Positions 47,291 to 58,950 of a stretch of 64,000 bases of DNA are shown here, one piece after another. Both the position numbers and the translations under genes were made by a program. Source of the DNA: Imbricaverruca yamaguchii (lineage: Eukaryota > Arthropoda > Thecostraca > Neoverrucidae); the NCBI GenBank assembly GCA_034440575.1, contig JAOTOL010001271.1, positions 212,501 through 276,500 on the forward strand, read 5' to 3'. Below the pieces are notes generated by a model. It was not told where the DNA came from and made no database searches. It saw only the letters and a list, made by a program, of their open reading frames with translations. The stretch's first letter is position 1. Each line of letters starts with the position of its first letter.

Positions 47291-47687
47291 CAAACGTCAC
47301 CTAACATTGGACCCCAACCGGATGCTGGGAGAAGTTGGGCTTGTTCTTCGGCTCGGCTTTGCAAGCATGCGTTTGATACCGCCGTCGGTGCTGGTGTAGA
47401 TCAAGTACAATTGGAAGCATAGCCTTAGACATGTATCACAAAGTGTTTGCGTCCGAACCACGCTGCACGGGTGAACGTTAACGCGTGTTCTCTCACACGA
47501 TAGCTTGCACTCGTCGGACGTACAGGATAACGTTTTTGTACCTCACATTGTCCAGTGACTCACGGTGTTGTGCGAGTTCCTGCACCGTTTGCAGAGTTTG
47601 GCGGTGTTGTTGTCCTGAACCTGCCTGCTGCTGTCCCACCATACGCTGCTCACTAACCAGTAACGGTGTGGCGATGCTGAGTGATTG

Positions 47688-47770
47688 GCATGACGCTGGA
47701 CTCCGTGGTGTTGGTGGTGGTGGTGGTCGGGACGCTGCACCTGATTCCGCCCGGTATCCTCAAACACCTT
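47688..47770 (+). other. Hydrophobic open segment (unassigned exon-like)
   Basis: One plus-strand frame reads MTLDSVVLVVVVVGTLHLIP and ends HLLSGD at a GTCAGC donor-like site. A phase-1-compatible AG (ctgag) precedes it but lacks a pyrimidine tract. Piezo has no TM helix directly after the beam, so I leave it unassigned. Confidence 0.15.
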
Positions 47771-48308
47771 TTGTCCGGCGACGTCAGCAGAACGCATACG
47801 TGAAGTCATATCCCTGGACACGGGGTGACAGCGTGGCTGCCTCTGTTGCTACCAGTTGTTGCCAGTTCTCCCCGAAGCATTTAAATCAGCTTCTCATCAC
47901 TCAGCCCACGCGTATTATTCAACGACTCGTTCCTTGACCCTCTGCCCTCCTGCTAGCTGGTATCGATCCTGTGGCGGTGTACCTCTGTAAGCTGGGGCAT
48001 TCTCTCGGCAGCCAACTCTGATTCTCATGCACTCGCCTATTGTCTTCTGGTGCCTCCGGCTGACATCAATTTTGCTGATACGTGAAGGCCATCCACACCA
48101 GAGGTGGTACACCTGTTCACGTGTCATCTGCCAGCATTGTGCAGGCTTCATTATCAATCCTTCGGCCTTCTCGTTGTCCTGCGTAGCTGTCGTTCATAAC
48201 ATCTCCCGGGCACACCTACCCGCTGACGACCACCCCCACCCAGCAACTGACCACACCCATCCGCTGGTTGACAACGCCACCCGGCGGCTGACCGCGCCCA
48301 TCCGACAG

Positions 48309-48563
48309 CCGGCACCGACTCGCTGGCGAGCACGGCTGTCAACTCGCTGGCGGTGAGCTCTCGTCTGTGGGGCGAGCGCAGTCCGCGCGCCTCGCTGAAC
48401 CCGCCGGCGGCCGGAACCCCCTCCTCCACGGCCCCCACCTTCTCTCTGGACGGCTTCATGGACGCATCGACGTCGCTGGCGCAGGGTCTGCCGTCGCCCA
48501 GCGAGGCGTCGACCGCGTCCTCGTGTCCCGCCCCGCCCCTGGACACGCCTCTCATCGGATACG
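48309..48563 (+). CDS. Piezo: Piezo exon 21 of window (Ser/Thr/Pro-rich cytoplasmic linker)
   Basis: CC completes Ala, then 84 codons plus one base: GTDSLASTAVNSLAVSSRLW, PAAGTPSSTAPTFSLDGFMD, SPSEASTASSCPAPPLDTPL. GC-rich with coding-like wobble bases. Acceptor catccgacag. The donor chosen is GTAGCC at 48564; an earlier GTGAGC at 48353 is a better consensus match and would give a 44-nt exon in another phase. Phase 1 to 1 fits exons 20 and 22. Confidence 0.6.
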
Positions 48564-51233
48564 GTAGCCGTCGGGCCGCGCTGCCTGTCTGTCTGCGCGC
48601 CGACCGCCGCGCGCCGCGCGTGCTCGTGTGGTCTGCGGGTGTTGTGTGCGTCGTCCCGACCGTGTCACGATCTGCGACTGCGACTGCGGTTGCTGGCGCC
48701 GCCGCCGTCCAGCAGTCCGCCGGCGTGGTCCGCACGATGTGAGCCGCAGAACGGAGCTCGCTGTTGATGAACAGTCCTTCCGGGCAGCATGCCACTCCGG
48801 CTGATTCGATGCGTGCAATCCAGCCATGTTTAGTCACCTTGCTATTCACATTGCTCGTCTCACCACACTTCTGAGACAGATTATTGTGATTTGTGGATAT
48901 TGATCACTTCATGCGAATGGGTTAAATCGGCTGTCTTCCTTCCGTCTTGAGCAACGTGGGTACGAGTTCCAATAATGCCACTATTTTTTAACCTCGGGCA
49001 GCTGCAGAGCTTTCGAGTTGAGAAAGCTTCGTGAACGTCTTCCACAAAGGAGGTGAACGTATTCCACAAAGAAACCTGGGAAAAGCTCATTTGCGAGGTA
49101 GTTGTTCAACACCGAGCCCCCGTTGTGTTCGCATCATGGCCTAAATGCACGTCACCCGAATGCATACTTGAAGCAAACTGTGACTGCGAGGAATGTGTCC
49201 TGGCCAATGGAAGCATTCATAGCGACTGGTGTGTTCCTGTCTTGCGATATGTGTGATCTCGCTTCACTCTGCTTCTCTTTTCTTGTCATTCGTGTGTCTG
49301 AACGAATCTTAGATTCGTTTAGTGATCTGTGTTGTTCTTGTGTCTGTACGCTTGGTAGCTTCCTAACAACTGCAGCTTGAATTAATCACGTTGCAAGTAT
49401 AGATTTTCCTTAAAAAGTTTCCGATCTAAAGATATTCACCACAGACATGCGCCATCAACTAACCCTCGACACACGAGTGGATGCCATCGACAAGCGGTTG
49501 TGTCGCTGCCACTGGAGTACGGCGTGTGGTATCGTCACGCGTTTGATACAACTGATGATACTTTCTTGGCAGATACCTTGGCTAAAGAAACGGTCAGGTT
49601 GTTTTGGCATCAGGTTAATGTCCGGGCCGTATTCGGTGTATCACTGCCTAAGTCGAAATAATGTCTGCCTTATTGCAGTGATTATACCCTGTTCATTGAC
49701 ATGCCATATTTTGTATGTTCTCGATCGATGTAGCTATGCTTATGACCATGTCATCGACAATTGAGGTCATTTACCTCATTTGATCTAAGATCGCCATTTT
49801 GAACCACAAAAGTTATTTGACATTTTTACGTCCCGAGTTCGTATTATGACACTATGTTCTAGCCTCGGCTACATTTTAGTAATCGTGTCGCTGCGTAATC
49901 TTATCGTAATCGTAAGGTTGCTATGCATTATTACCTAACTGATTGTGAAGTTTTGCCTGGGGTGGCAACTACTCATCCTCGAATTTCAAGGCCAGAGTAA
50001 TACGCTCGGTATGCGGCATTTCAACTTCAAAGAAATTATTATGCATCTAATCTGAACAGTCTCCATACGTTACCGCTTTAGAGATGTTCTTCAAATGGAT
50101 GAATAACTAACCGCAATAAGAAACATGTTTTGTTTTCAAGCACTTCTTGTGTCTCATGATCGGTTTCTCCGAAGGTTGCATCTCATGTTGCATTGCCTTG
50201 CATTGCGTCTCAAAATCAATCGTCCCATATATTGCGCCGCGCCGATAGCTCCGTGGGTTAAAACATCGACCTACATTGGAGGCAAATATGGACTGGCGAT
50301 AATAAATATGGTAACCAGTGAACCCAGTCCTGGGAAGCCAGGGTTCAAATTGAACGCAGATAATTAGCTTAGCTGCCCCTGACATTGACTGATGACTCGA
50401 AATGCATAGCAGAAATACGCCCTGCCACAACCGATTCAGGCATGGCCAGGTCCACTGATGTTCCTATGAGGTCATGTCAGGTCGATTGTCGTTCCCATCA
50501 GGAACAGCATTGATATAATGTCATGTCCACTGTTGCTTCCATCGGGAGTAGCATCATCATTGTTGTTAAGACCGCGCCAACATTTACACGGAATGCGCCA
50601 GGTGATGCTGTTCGGAAGCACTCCTGCTGCGTAACCATAGTAACGAGGTGCCGCCGGCTCAGGTTATCGGCACTTGGCGTGTTTCTCGGCTTCCGTGGGC
50701 ATCTGATGACCAGTTTCTTTTCCCAGCATATCCACCTGGGAAGCACTTGGCCTGAACGGCGGTACACTACCGGCCCTGCTGGAATAAGACATTATTTAGC
50801 TTAGTCTCTTCATTTAATTTGCATGCTTCCCGACCTGAAAACCCCAAATTGTCCCTTAAATATCAGTTGCATGCAATTATCTGTCAATAGCTTTCCTAGC
50901 GATGATTTTTAGATTTACGGTTCATACGACGAGCGTCCCAACAGAAGAAAACCACATCAGGTTTTTTTCCATAGCTTACTCGGTTCAATGCATTATTTTA
51001 ACAAAATATTCTTGAACGTTTCTGGGCAGGTTGCTTCATCACATGCATTGAAATCATAACTAGCTATTTAAAGAACTACGCATCTGTATACATATCTGCA
51101 AAGCTGGGTTCGGGCTCAAAGCTATGCATACATACCGCTCGACTGCCTCTATACGTGCTTGCTTATCTAACACCACCCTCCTGCTCGTCTCGCCTCTGTT
51201 CCTGCTGCCGCCCTGGGGCACTGGCGGTCACAG
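48564..51233. other. Intron 21
   Basis: Mostly unique; a tRNA-like SINE at 50232-50350. The usual conserved acidic motif after the beam could lie in an unrecognised small exon here or in intron 20. Confidence 0.5.
50232..50350 (+). mobile_element. tRNA-derived SINE-like element
   Basis: A tRNA-like 5' part (gatagctccgtgggttaaaa, resembling a pol III A box) followed about 95 bp later by a B-box-like gggttcaaattg. Spacing is too wide for a tRNA, so a SINE or decayed tRNA pseudogene. Confidence 0.5.
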
Positions 51234-51352
51234 TGATCCACTCTTGTGCCGTGGAAGACCTGGAGTTGGACCTAGAGCGAGAGCTGGAGGAGCCGCCACC
51301 GCAGCTGGTGCCACCGGCGGAAGAGGGCACCAAGGAGATATCTCCCGGCCAG
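51234..51352 (+). CDS. Piezo: Piezo exon 22 of window (acidic cytoplasmic linker)
   Basis: TG completes Val, then 39 codons: CAVEDLELDLERELEEPPP followed by EEGTKEISPGQ. Insect Piezo has a similar acidic ELDL-containing stretch after the beam. Acceptor ggcggtcacag, donor GTCAGT, phase 1 to 0. The exon end and donor are tandemly repeated just downstream. Confidence 0.78.
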
Positions 51353-51450
51353 GTCAGTTCACCTCTGAGGAGGGCATCGAGAAAATATTGCCCGACCAGG
51401 TCAGTTCACCTCTGTGAAGGGCATCAAGGAGGTATCGCCTGGTCAGGTCA
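51353..51450 (+). repeat. Piezo: Two extra 47-bp copies of the exon 22 end and donor
   Basis: gagggcaccaaggagatatc plus tcccggccag/gtcagt is followed by versions with donors at 51400 (GTCAGT) and 51447 (GTCATT), spacing 47 and 47. Confidence 0.92.
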
Positions 51451-51712
51451 TTATACATCTGAGGAGGCACTGTTTGGGAACTGTTTGACATCAGTGTGAT
51501 CGGTGGAACCAGTACAGCGTTCCACGGGAGTATTCGCACCAAGCGACGTTATGCTAGTTCTTTCAACTACTAAAACATAGCCACCAGTGCTACCTAACCT
51601 TCACCCAGTCACGCTGGTCTTAACGTTAGCCAAGCACTGGTAGGTTACGAGTATGCGAAGACTGTGTTTAGCACATCTTGGTAATGTCACGAGTTATGCA
51701 TGGTGTCCGCAG

Positions 51713-51862
51713 ATCCTTCTGTCCGGCCTGATGAAGGATTTCAGCAAGGCGAGCGAAGACGCGCGCCGCGCGCGTCGGAAGTCTTCGGAGGAGCCGCCGA
51801 CGGCTGGGCCCGTGCGTCGGCGCGCCACTCTAAAGCGCGCCAAGTCGCATTACGTGTCCAGC
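51713..51862 (+). CDS. Piezo: Piezo exon 23 of window (basic cytoplasmic segment)
   Basis: 50 codons, phase 0 to 0. ILLSGLMKDFSKASEDARRA then a strongly basic region (RRARRK, VRRRATLKRAKSH). GC-rich with coding-like codons. Acceptor ggtgtccgcag, donor GTAAGC. The RRAT and RRKSS stretches are potential basophilic kinase sites, an inference only. No direct family match; support is phase, splice sites and composition. Confidence 0.7.
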
Positions 51863-52156
51863 GTAAGCGCACCACCGTCTGTCTGGCGCCCAGACTCAGG
51901 CTCCAAATCTGGTATCGTCGTGAGGGTGTCGGTGCTCAGTCTCACCGATCCCATCCAAGTCCACGTCCGTCACATCCCGCGCCATGCCGTTTGAATTGGC
52001 AACCTCATGTGAGCTGCGAACCACATAACCTGAAGCCATATCAGTGTGTTCCTCAAGCAAATGTTTGTGTCGGTACATCTCATGCAGCCATAGCAATATA
52101 TCAACTGATAACTGTTCATTATCCGCTAGGCATGCGTCACCAACGCCAGTAGGAGC

Positions 52157-55100
52157 ACTCGGTGTCTGGTGTCCTGACATGACTGCCAGAGCCTGCTGCA
52201 GTGTAACACACGCGGGCAGTCTCGGCCGGTGTCCTGACATGACTGCCAGAGCCTGCTGCAGTGTAACACACGCGGGCAGTCTCGGCTGGTGTCCTGACAT
52301 GACTGCCAGAGCCTGCTGCAGTGTAACACACGCGGGCAGTCTCGGCTGGTGTCCTGACATGACTGCCAGAGCCTGCTGCAGTGTAACACACGCGGGCAGT
52401 CTCGGCCGGTGTCCTGACATGACTGCCAGAGCCTGCTGCAGTGTAACACACGCGGGCAGTCTCGGCCGGTGTCCTGACATGACTGCCAGAGCCTGCTGCA
52501 GTGTAACACACGCGGGCAGTCTCGGCCGGTGTCCTGACATGACTGCCAGAGCCTGCTGCAGTGTAACACACGCGGGCAGTCTCGGCCGGTGTCCTGACAT
52601 GACTGCCAGAGCCTGCTGCAGTGTAACACACGCGGGCAGTCTCGGCCGGTGTCCTGACATGACTGCCAGAGCCTGCTGCAGTGTAACACACGCGGGCAGT
52701 CTCGGCCGGTGTCCTGACATGACTGCCAGAGCCTGCTGCAGTGTAACACACGCGGGCAGTCTCGGCCGGTGTCCTGACATGACTGCCAGAGCCTGCTGCA
52801 GTGTAACACACGCGGGCAGTCTCGGCCGGTGTCCTGACATGACTGCCAGAGCCTGCTGCAGTGTAACACACGCGGGCAGTCTCGGCCGGTGTCCTGACAT
52901 GACTGCCAGAGCCTGCTGCAGTGTAACACACGCGGGCAGTCTCGGCCGGTGTCCTGACATGACTGCCAGAGCCTGCTGCAGTGTAACACACGCGGGCAGT
53001 CTCGGCCGGTGTCCTGACATGACTGCCAGAGCCTGCTGCAGTGTAACACACGCGGGCAGTCTCGGCCGGTGTCCTGACATGACTGCCAGAGCCTGCTGCA
53101 GTGTACGGAGTCTCGGCCGGTGTCTGGCATGCCGCAGCCTCTGCAGTGTAACACACGCGGGCAGTCTCGGCTGGTGTCCTGACATGACTGCCAGAGCCTG
53201 CTGCAGTGTAACACACGCGGGCAGTCTCGGCTGGTGTCCTGACATGACTGCCAGAGCCTGCTGCAGTGTAACACACGCGGGCAGTCTCGGCCGGTGTCCT
53301 GACATGACTGCCAGAGCCTGCTGCAGTGTAACACACGCGGGCAGTCTCGGCCGGTGTCCTGACATGACTGCCAGAGCCTGCTGCAGTGTAACACACGCGG
53401 GCAGTCTCGGCCGGTGTCCTGACATGACTGCCAGAGCCTGCTGCAGTGTAACACACGCGGGCAGTCGTCGGGGTGTCCTGAAAGGGCCTGCTGCAGTGTA
53501 ACACACGCGGGCAGTCTCGGGGTGTCCTGACATGACTGCCAGAGCCTGCTGCAGTGTAACACACGCGGGCAGTCTCGGCCGGTGTCCTGACATGACTGCC
53601 AGAGCCTGCTGCAGTGTAACACACGCGGGCAGTCTCGGCCGGTGTCCTGACATGACTGCCAGAGCCTGCTGCAGTGTAACACACGCGGGCAGTCTCGGCC
53701 GGTGTCCTGACATGACTGCCAGAGCCTGCTGCAGTGTAACACACGCGGGCAGTCTCGGCCGGTGTCCTGACATGACTGCCAGAGCCTGCTGCAGTGTAAC
53801 ACACGCGGGCAGTCTCGGCCGGTGTCCTGAAATGACTGCCAGAGCCTGCTGCAGTGTAACACACGCGGGCAGTCTCGGCCGGTGTCCTGACATGACTGCC
53901 AGAGCCTGCTGCAGTGTAACACACGCGGGCAGTCTCGGCCGGTGTCCTGACATGACTGCCAGAGCCTGCTGCAGTGTAACACGCACGCGGGCAGTCTCGG
54001 CCGGTGTCCTGACATGACTGCCAGAGCCTGCTGCAGTGTAACACACGCGGGCAGTCTCGGCCGGTGTCCTGACATGACTGCCAGAGCCTGCTGCAGTGTA
54101 ACACACGCGGGCAGTCTCGGCCGGTGTCCTGACATGACTGCCAGAGCCTGCTGCAGTGTAACACACGCGGGCAGTCTCGGCCGGTGTCCTGACATGACTG
54201 CCAGAGCCTGCTGCAGTGTAACACACGCGGGCAGTCTCGGCCGGTGTCCTGACATGACTGCCAGAGCCTGCTGCAGTGTAACACACGCGGGCAGTCTCGG
54301 CTGGTGTCCTGACATGACTGCCAGAGCCTGCTGCAGTGTAACACACGCGGGCAGTCTCGGCCGGTGTCCTGACATGACTGCCAGAGCCTGCTGCAGTGTA
54401 ACACACGCGGGCAGTCTCGGCTGGTGTCCTGACATGACTGCCAGAGCCTGCTGCAGTGTAACACACGCGGGCAGTCTCGGCCGGTGTCCTGACATGACTG
54501 CCAGAGCCTGCTGCAGTGTAACACACGCGGGCAGTCTCGGCCGGTGTCCTGACATGACTGCCAGAGCCTGCTGCAGTGTAACACACGCGGGCAGTCTCGG
54601 CCGGTGTCCTGACATGACTGCCAGAGCCTGCTGCAGTGTAACACACGCGGGCAGTCTCGGCCGGTGTCCTGACATGACTGCCAGAGCCTGCTGCAGTGTA
54701 ACACACGCGGGCAGTCTCGGCTGGTGTCCTGACATGACTGCCAGAGCCTGCTGCAGTGTAACACACGCGGGCAGTCTCGGCCGGTGTCCTGACATGACTG
54801 CCAGAGCCTGCTGCAGTGTAACACACGCGGGCAGTCTCGGCCGGTGTCCTGACATGACTGCCAGAGCCTGCTGCAGTGTAACACACGCGGGCAGTCTCGG
54901 CTGGTGTCCTGACATGACTGCCAGAGCCTGCTGCAGTGTAACACACGCGGGCAGTCTCGGCCGGTGTCCTGACATGACTGCCAGAGCCTGCTGCAGTGTA
55001 ACACACGCGGGCAGTCTCGGCCGGTGTCCTGACATGACTGCCAGAGCCTGCTGCAGTGTAACACACGCGGGCAGTCTCGGCCGGTGTCCTGACATGACTG

Positions 55101-55197
55101 CCAGAGCCTGCTGCAGTGTAACGCACGCGGGCAGTCTCGGCCGGTGTCCTGACATGACTGCCAGAGCCTGCTGCAGTGTAACACGCGAGGGCGATCT
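52157..55197. repeat. 60-bp satellite, about 50 near-identical copies
   Basis: Unit contains ctcggccggtgtcctgacat, gactgccagagcctgctgca and gtgtaacacacgcgggcagt. Main variant is ggccggt/ggctggt. Shortened units occur at about 53105-53155 and 53466-53520. As 60 is a multiple of 3, frames of over 1,000 codons appear on the minus strand; none is a gene. Confidence 0.98.
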
Positions 55198-55680
55198 CGG
55201 ACAGCCCGTATCTGTCGTACTGTGTCAACATCACTACCATGCCAGCACGGTCTCTGTCGTACCGTCACCGTGTCCTCGCCATACCATGACGGGCTATCTG
55301 TCGTATCGCCAGTGTCCCTGCCATACCATCAGAGCTCTCTGTCGTACCATAACGATGCACCTGTCTCACCGTCACCATTTCTCTGTCGTACCATCGGTGC
55401 CCCTGTCGCCCCGTCACTATTTTTATGTCGTACCATTACATTGTGCCTGTCTCACCGTCACTATGTCCATGTCGTACCATCTGCGTCCCTGTCACACCGC
55501 CATTATGTCCCTGACGTACCATCACAATGTCCCTGTCGTACGGAATGGGTGCTAAATGACCTCGCAGTCGGCGCGGCCTTCAGCCCAAATAATCAATCAA
55601 TCCCTGTCGTACGGTCACATTGTGCCTGTCGCTCCGTCACTATGTCTGTGTCGTACTATCAGTGTGCCTGTCGCACCGTC
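55198..55680. repeat. Degenerate edge of the 22-bp satellite
   Basis: Loose copies of ctgtcgtaccatcac-type units that become regular from about 55680. Contains the SINE tail at 55544-55601. Confidence 0.75.
55544..55601 (+). mobile_element. 5'-truncated SINE insertion inside the satellite
   Basis: 58 bp ending agcccaaataatcaatcaat. Flanked by a perfect 13-bp direct repeat ccctgtcgtacgg (55531-55543 and 55602-55614). The same tail as at 7468. Confidence 0.82.
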
Positions 55681-57915
55681 ACCCTGTCCCTGTCGCACCG
55701 TCACGGTGTGCCTGTCGTGCCACCACAGTGTCTCTGTCGTGCCACCACGGTGTGCCTGTCGTGCCACCACGGTGTGCCTGTCGCACCGTCACAGTATCCC
55801 TGTCGTGCCACCACGGTGTCCCTGTCACACCGTCACGGTGTGCCTGTCGTGCCACCACGGTGTCCCTGTCGTGCCACCACGGTGTCCCTGTCGCACCGTC
55901 ACGGTGTGCCTGTCGTGCCACCACGGTGTGCCTGTCGCACCGTCACAGTATCCCTGTCGTGCCACCACGGTGTCCCTGTCACACCGTCACAGTATCCCTG
56001 TCGTGCCACCACGGTGTCCCTGTCGTGCCACCACGGTGTCCCTGTCGCACCGTCACGGTGTGCCTGTCGTGCCACCACGGTGTGCCTGTCGTGCCACCAC
56101 GATGTGCCTGTCGTGCCACCACGGTGCCCATGTCGTGCCACCACGGTGTGCCTGTCGCACTGTCACAGTATCCCTGTCGTGCCACCACGGTGTGCCTGTC
56201 GCACCGCCACGGTGTGCCTGTCGTGCACCACGGTGTGCCTGTCGTGCCACCACGGTGTGCCTGTCGTGCTACCACGGTGTGCCTGTCGTGCTACCACGGT
56301 CTGCCTGTCGTGCTACCACGGTGTGCCTGTCGTGCCACCACGGTGTGCCTGTCGTGCTACCACGGTCTGCCTGTCGTGCTACCACGGTGTGCCTGTCGTG
56401 CCACCACAGTGTCCCTGTCGCACCGCCACAGTGTCCCTGTCGTGCCACCACAGTGTCCCTGTCGCACCGTCACAGTGTGCCTGTCGTGCCACCACGGTCT
56501 GCCTGTCGTGCTACCACGGTGTGCCTGTCGCACCGTCACAGTGTGCCTGTCGTGCCACCACAGTGTGCCTGTCGTGCCACCACGGTGTGCCTGTCGCACC
56601 GTCACAGTGTGCCTGTCGTGCCACCACGGTGTGCCTGTCGTGCCACCACGGTGTGCCTGTCGTGCCACCACGGTGTGCCTGTCGTGCCACCACGGTGTCC
56701 CTGTCGCACCGTCACAGTGTGCCTGTCGTGCCACCACGGTGTGCCTGTCGTGCCACCACGGTGTGCCTGTCGTGCACCCTGTCGTGCCACCACGGTGTGC
56801 CTGTCGTGCTACCACGGTGTGCCTGTCGTGCCACCACGGTGTGCCTGTCGCACCGCCACAGTGTCCCTGTCGTGCCACCACGGTGTGCCTGTCGCACCGC
56901 CACAGTGTCCCTGTCGTGCCACCACGGTGTCCCTGTCGTGCCACCACGGTGTGCCTGTCGTGCCACCACGGTGTGCCTGTCGCACCGTCACAGTATCCCT
57001 GTCGTGCCACCACGGTGTCCCTGTCGCACCGTCACAGTGTGCCTGTCGTGCCACCACGGTCTGCCTGTCGTGCTACCACGGTGTGCCTGTCGTGCCACCA
57101 CGGTGTGCCTGTCGCACCGTCACAGTATCCCTGTCGTGCCACCACGGTGTCCCTGTCGCACCGTCACAGTATCCCTGTCGTGCCACCACAGTGTGCCTGT
57201 CGTGCCACCACGGTGTGCCTGTCGTGCCACCACGGTGTGCCTGTCGTGCCACCACGGTGTGCCTGTCGTGCCACCACGGTGTGCCTGTCGTGCCACCACG
57301 GTGTGCCTGTCGTGCCACCACGGTGTCCCTGTCGCACCGTCACAGTGTCCCTGTCGTGCCACCACGGTGTCCCTGTCGCACCGTCACGGTGTGCCTGTCG
57401 TGCCACCACGGTGTGCCTGTCGTGCCACCACGGTGTGCCTGTCGTGCCACCACGGTGTGCCTGTCGCACCGTCACAGTGTGCCTGTCGTGCCACCACGGT
57501 GTGCCTGTCGCACCGTCACGGTGTGCCTGTCGTGCCACCACGGTGTGCCTGTCGTGCCACCACGATGTGCCTGTCGTGCCACCACGGTGTCTGTCGCCAT
57601 AGGTGTGCCTGTCGTGCCACCACGGTGTGTCTGTCGCACCGTCACAGTATCCCTGTCGTGCCACCACGGTGTGCCTGTCGCACCGCCACAGTGTCCCTGT
57701 CGTGCCACCACGGTGTGCCTGTCATGCCACCACGGTGTGCCTGTCGTGCCACCACGGTCTGCCTGTCATGCTACCACGGTGTGCCTGTCGTGCCACCACG
57801 GTGTCCCTGTCGTGCCACCACGGTGTGCCTGTCGTGCCACCACGGTGTGCCTGTCGTGCCACCACGGTGTGCCTGTCATGCCACCACGGTGTGCCTGTCG
57901 CACCATCACGGTGTC
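55680..57915. repeat. About 22-bp satellite (TGCCTGTCGTGCCACCACGGTG), about 100 copies
   Basis: Units alternate between gtgtgcctgtcgtgccacca and gtccctgtcgcaccgtcaca subtypes. The array runs to within 15 bp of the exon 24 acceptor. Confidence 0.97.
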
Positions 57916-57928
57916 CGTGTGTTGGCAG

Positions 57929-58118
57929 CACCAGGGCTCCCCTCGAGCTCGGCTGACCCGACTACACAGCGACCCGGCACCCCGCACCCTCCCGCCGCCA
58001 ATCTCGTCGCTGGCCACCCTGCAGTCGCAGGACTCTGCCGACGACGGCCTGGAGCGGGCCGGCGCGGCGCCGCATCACCAGGGCGAGGACTCGTCGTCCG
58101 ATGGCGCCGGCGAAAAAG
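57929..58118 (+). CDS. Piezo: Piezo exon 24 of window (polar cytoplasmic linker)
   Basis: 63 codons plus one base: HQGSPRARLTRLHSDPAPRT, SLATLQSQDSADDGLERAG, GEDSSSDGAGEK. GC-rich, low hydrophobicity, consistent with the long disordered linker that follows the beam. Acceptor gtgtgttggcag is only about 14 bp beyond the satellite, donor GTGAGA, phase 0 to 1 fits exons 23 and 25. Confidence 0.75.
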
Positions 58119-58189
58119 GTGAGATCCGCGTCACGTGCGTAACACCGAGCGGCTGTCGGTGCCGGCTGTGACGGCTGGGCTCCGTGTGA

Positions 58190-58950
58190 CGCCTGCGGTA
58201 GCCGTCAGGCCTTGGTGGCCATCATGACTACCACAGACTGCAGTCTGTGGTAGTCATGATGTCGTGTGAAATCCGTGGTAACGTGAAGTTCGTGGTAGCC
58301 GTGAGGTCCTGGTGACGTGTGTGAAGTATGTGGTAGCCGTGAGGTCGTGTGAAGTCAGTGGTAGCCGTGAGGTCCTGGTGACGTGTGTGAAGTCTGTGGT
58401 AGCCTTGAGGTCGTGTGAAGTCCGTGGTAGCTGTGAGGTCCTGGTGACGTGTGTGAAGTCTGTGGTAGCCGTGAGGTCGTGTGAAGTCAGTGGTAGCCTT
58501 GAGGTCGTGTGAAGTCTGTGGTAGCTGTGAGGTCGTGTGAAGTCCGTGGTAGCCGTGAGGTCCTGGTGGCGTGTGTGAAGTCTGTGGTAGCCTTGAGGTC
58601 GTGTGAAGTCCGTGGTAGCTGTGAGGTCCTGGTGACGTGTGTGAAGTCTGTGGTAGCCGTGAGGTCGTGTGAAGTCTGTGGTAGCCGTGAGGTCGTGTGA
58701 AGTCGGTGGTAGCCGTGAGGTCGTGTGAAGTCCGTGGTAGCCGTGAGGTCCTGGTGGCGTGTGTGAAGTCGGTGGTAGCCGTGAGGTCGTGTGAAGTCTG
58801 TGGTAGCCGTGAGGTCCTGGTGACGTGTGTGAAGTCTGTGGTAGCCGTGAGGTCGTGTGAAGTCCGTGGTAGCCGTGAGGTCCTGGTGGCGTGTGTGAAG
58901 TCTGTGGTAGCCGTGAGGTCGTGTGCAGTCGGTAGTATTCGTTAAGCCTT
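58190..58950. repeat. GTGGTAGCCGTGAGGTCGTGTGAAGTC minisatellite
   Basis: About 27-bp units alternate with longer ones containing gtcctggtgacgtgtgtg. Its left edge holds a perfect palindrome. Confidence 0.93.
58220..58261. repeat. Perfect 42-bp palindrome
   Basis: catcatgactaccacagact followed by its exact reverse complement, centre between 58240 and 58241. One arm corresponds to the array unit (agtctgtggtag), so it is an inverted unit. Confidence 0.97.

Noticed and set aside
51896..55268. Minus-strand frames of over 1,000 codons and matching plus-strand frames
   Set aside because: They are translations of a 60-bp array; unit length divisible by three keeps frames open. No splice, promoter or family evidence.
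55222..58171. Frames of 870-966 codons reading into exon 24
   Set aside because: They are the 22-bp satellite translated; only the last part (from 57929) has exon-like composition and correct phase.
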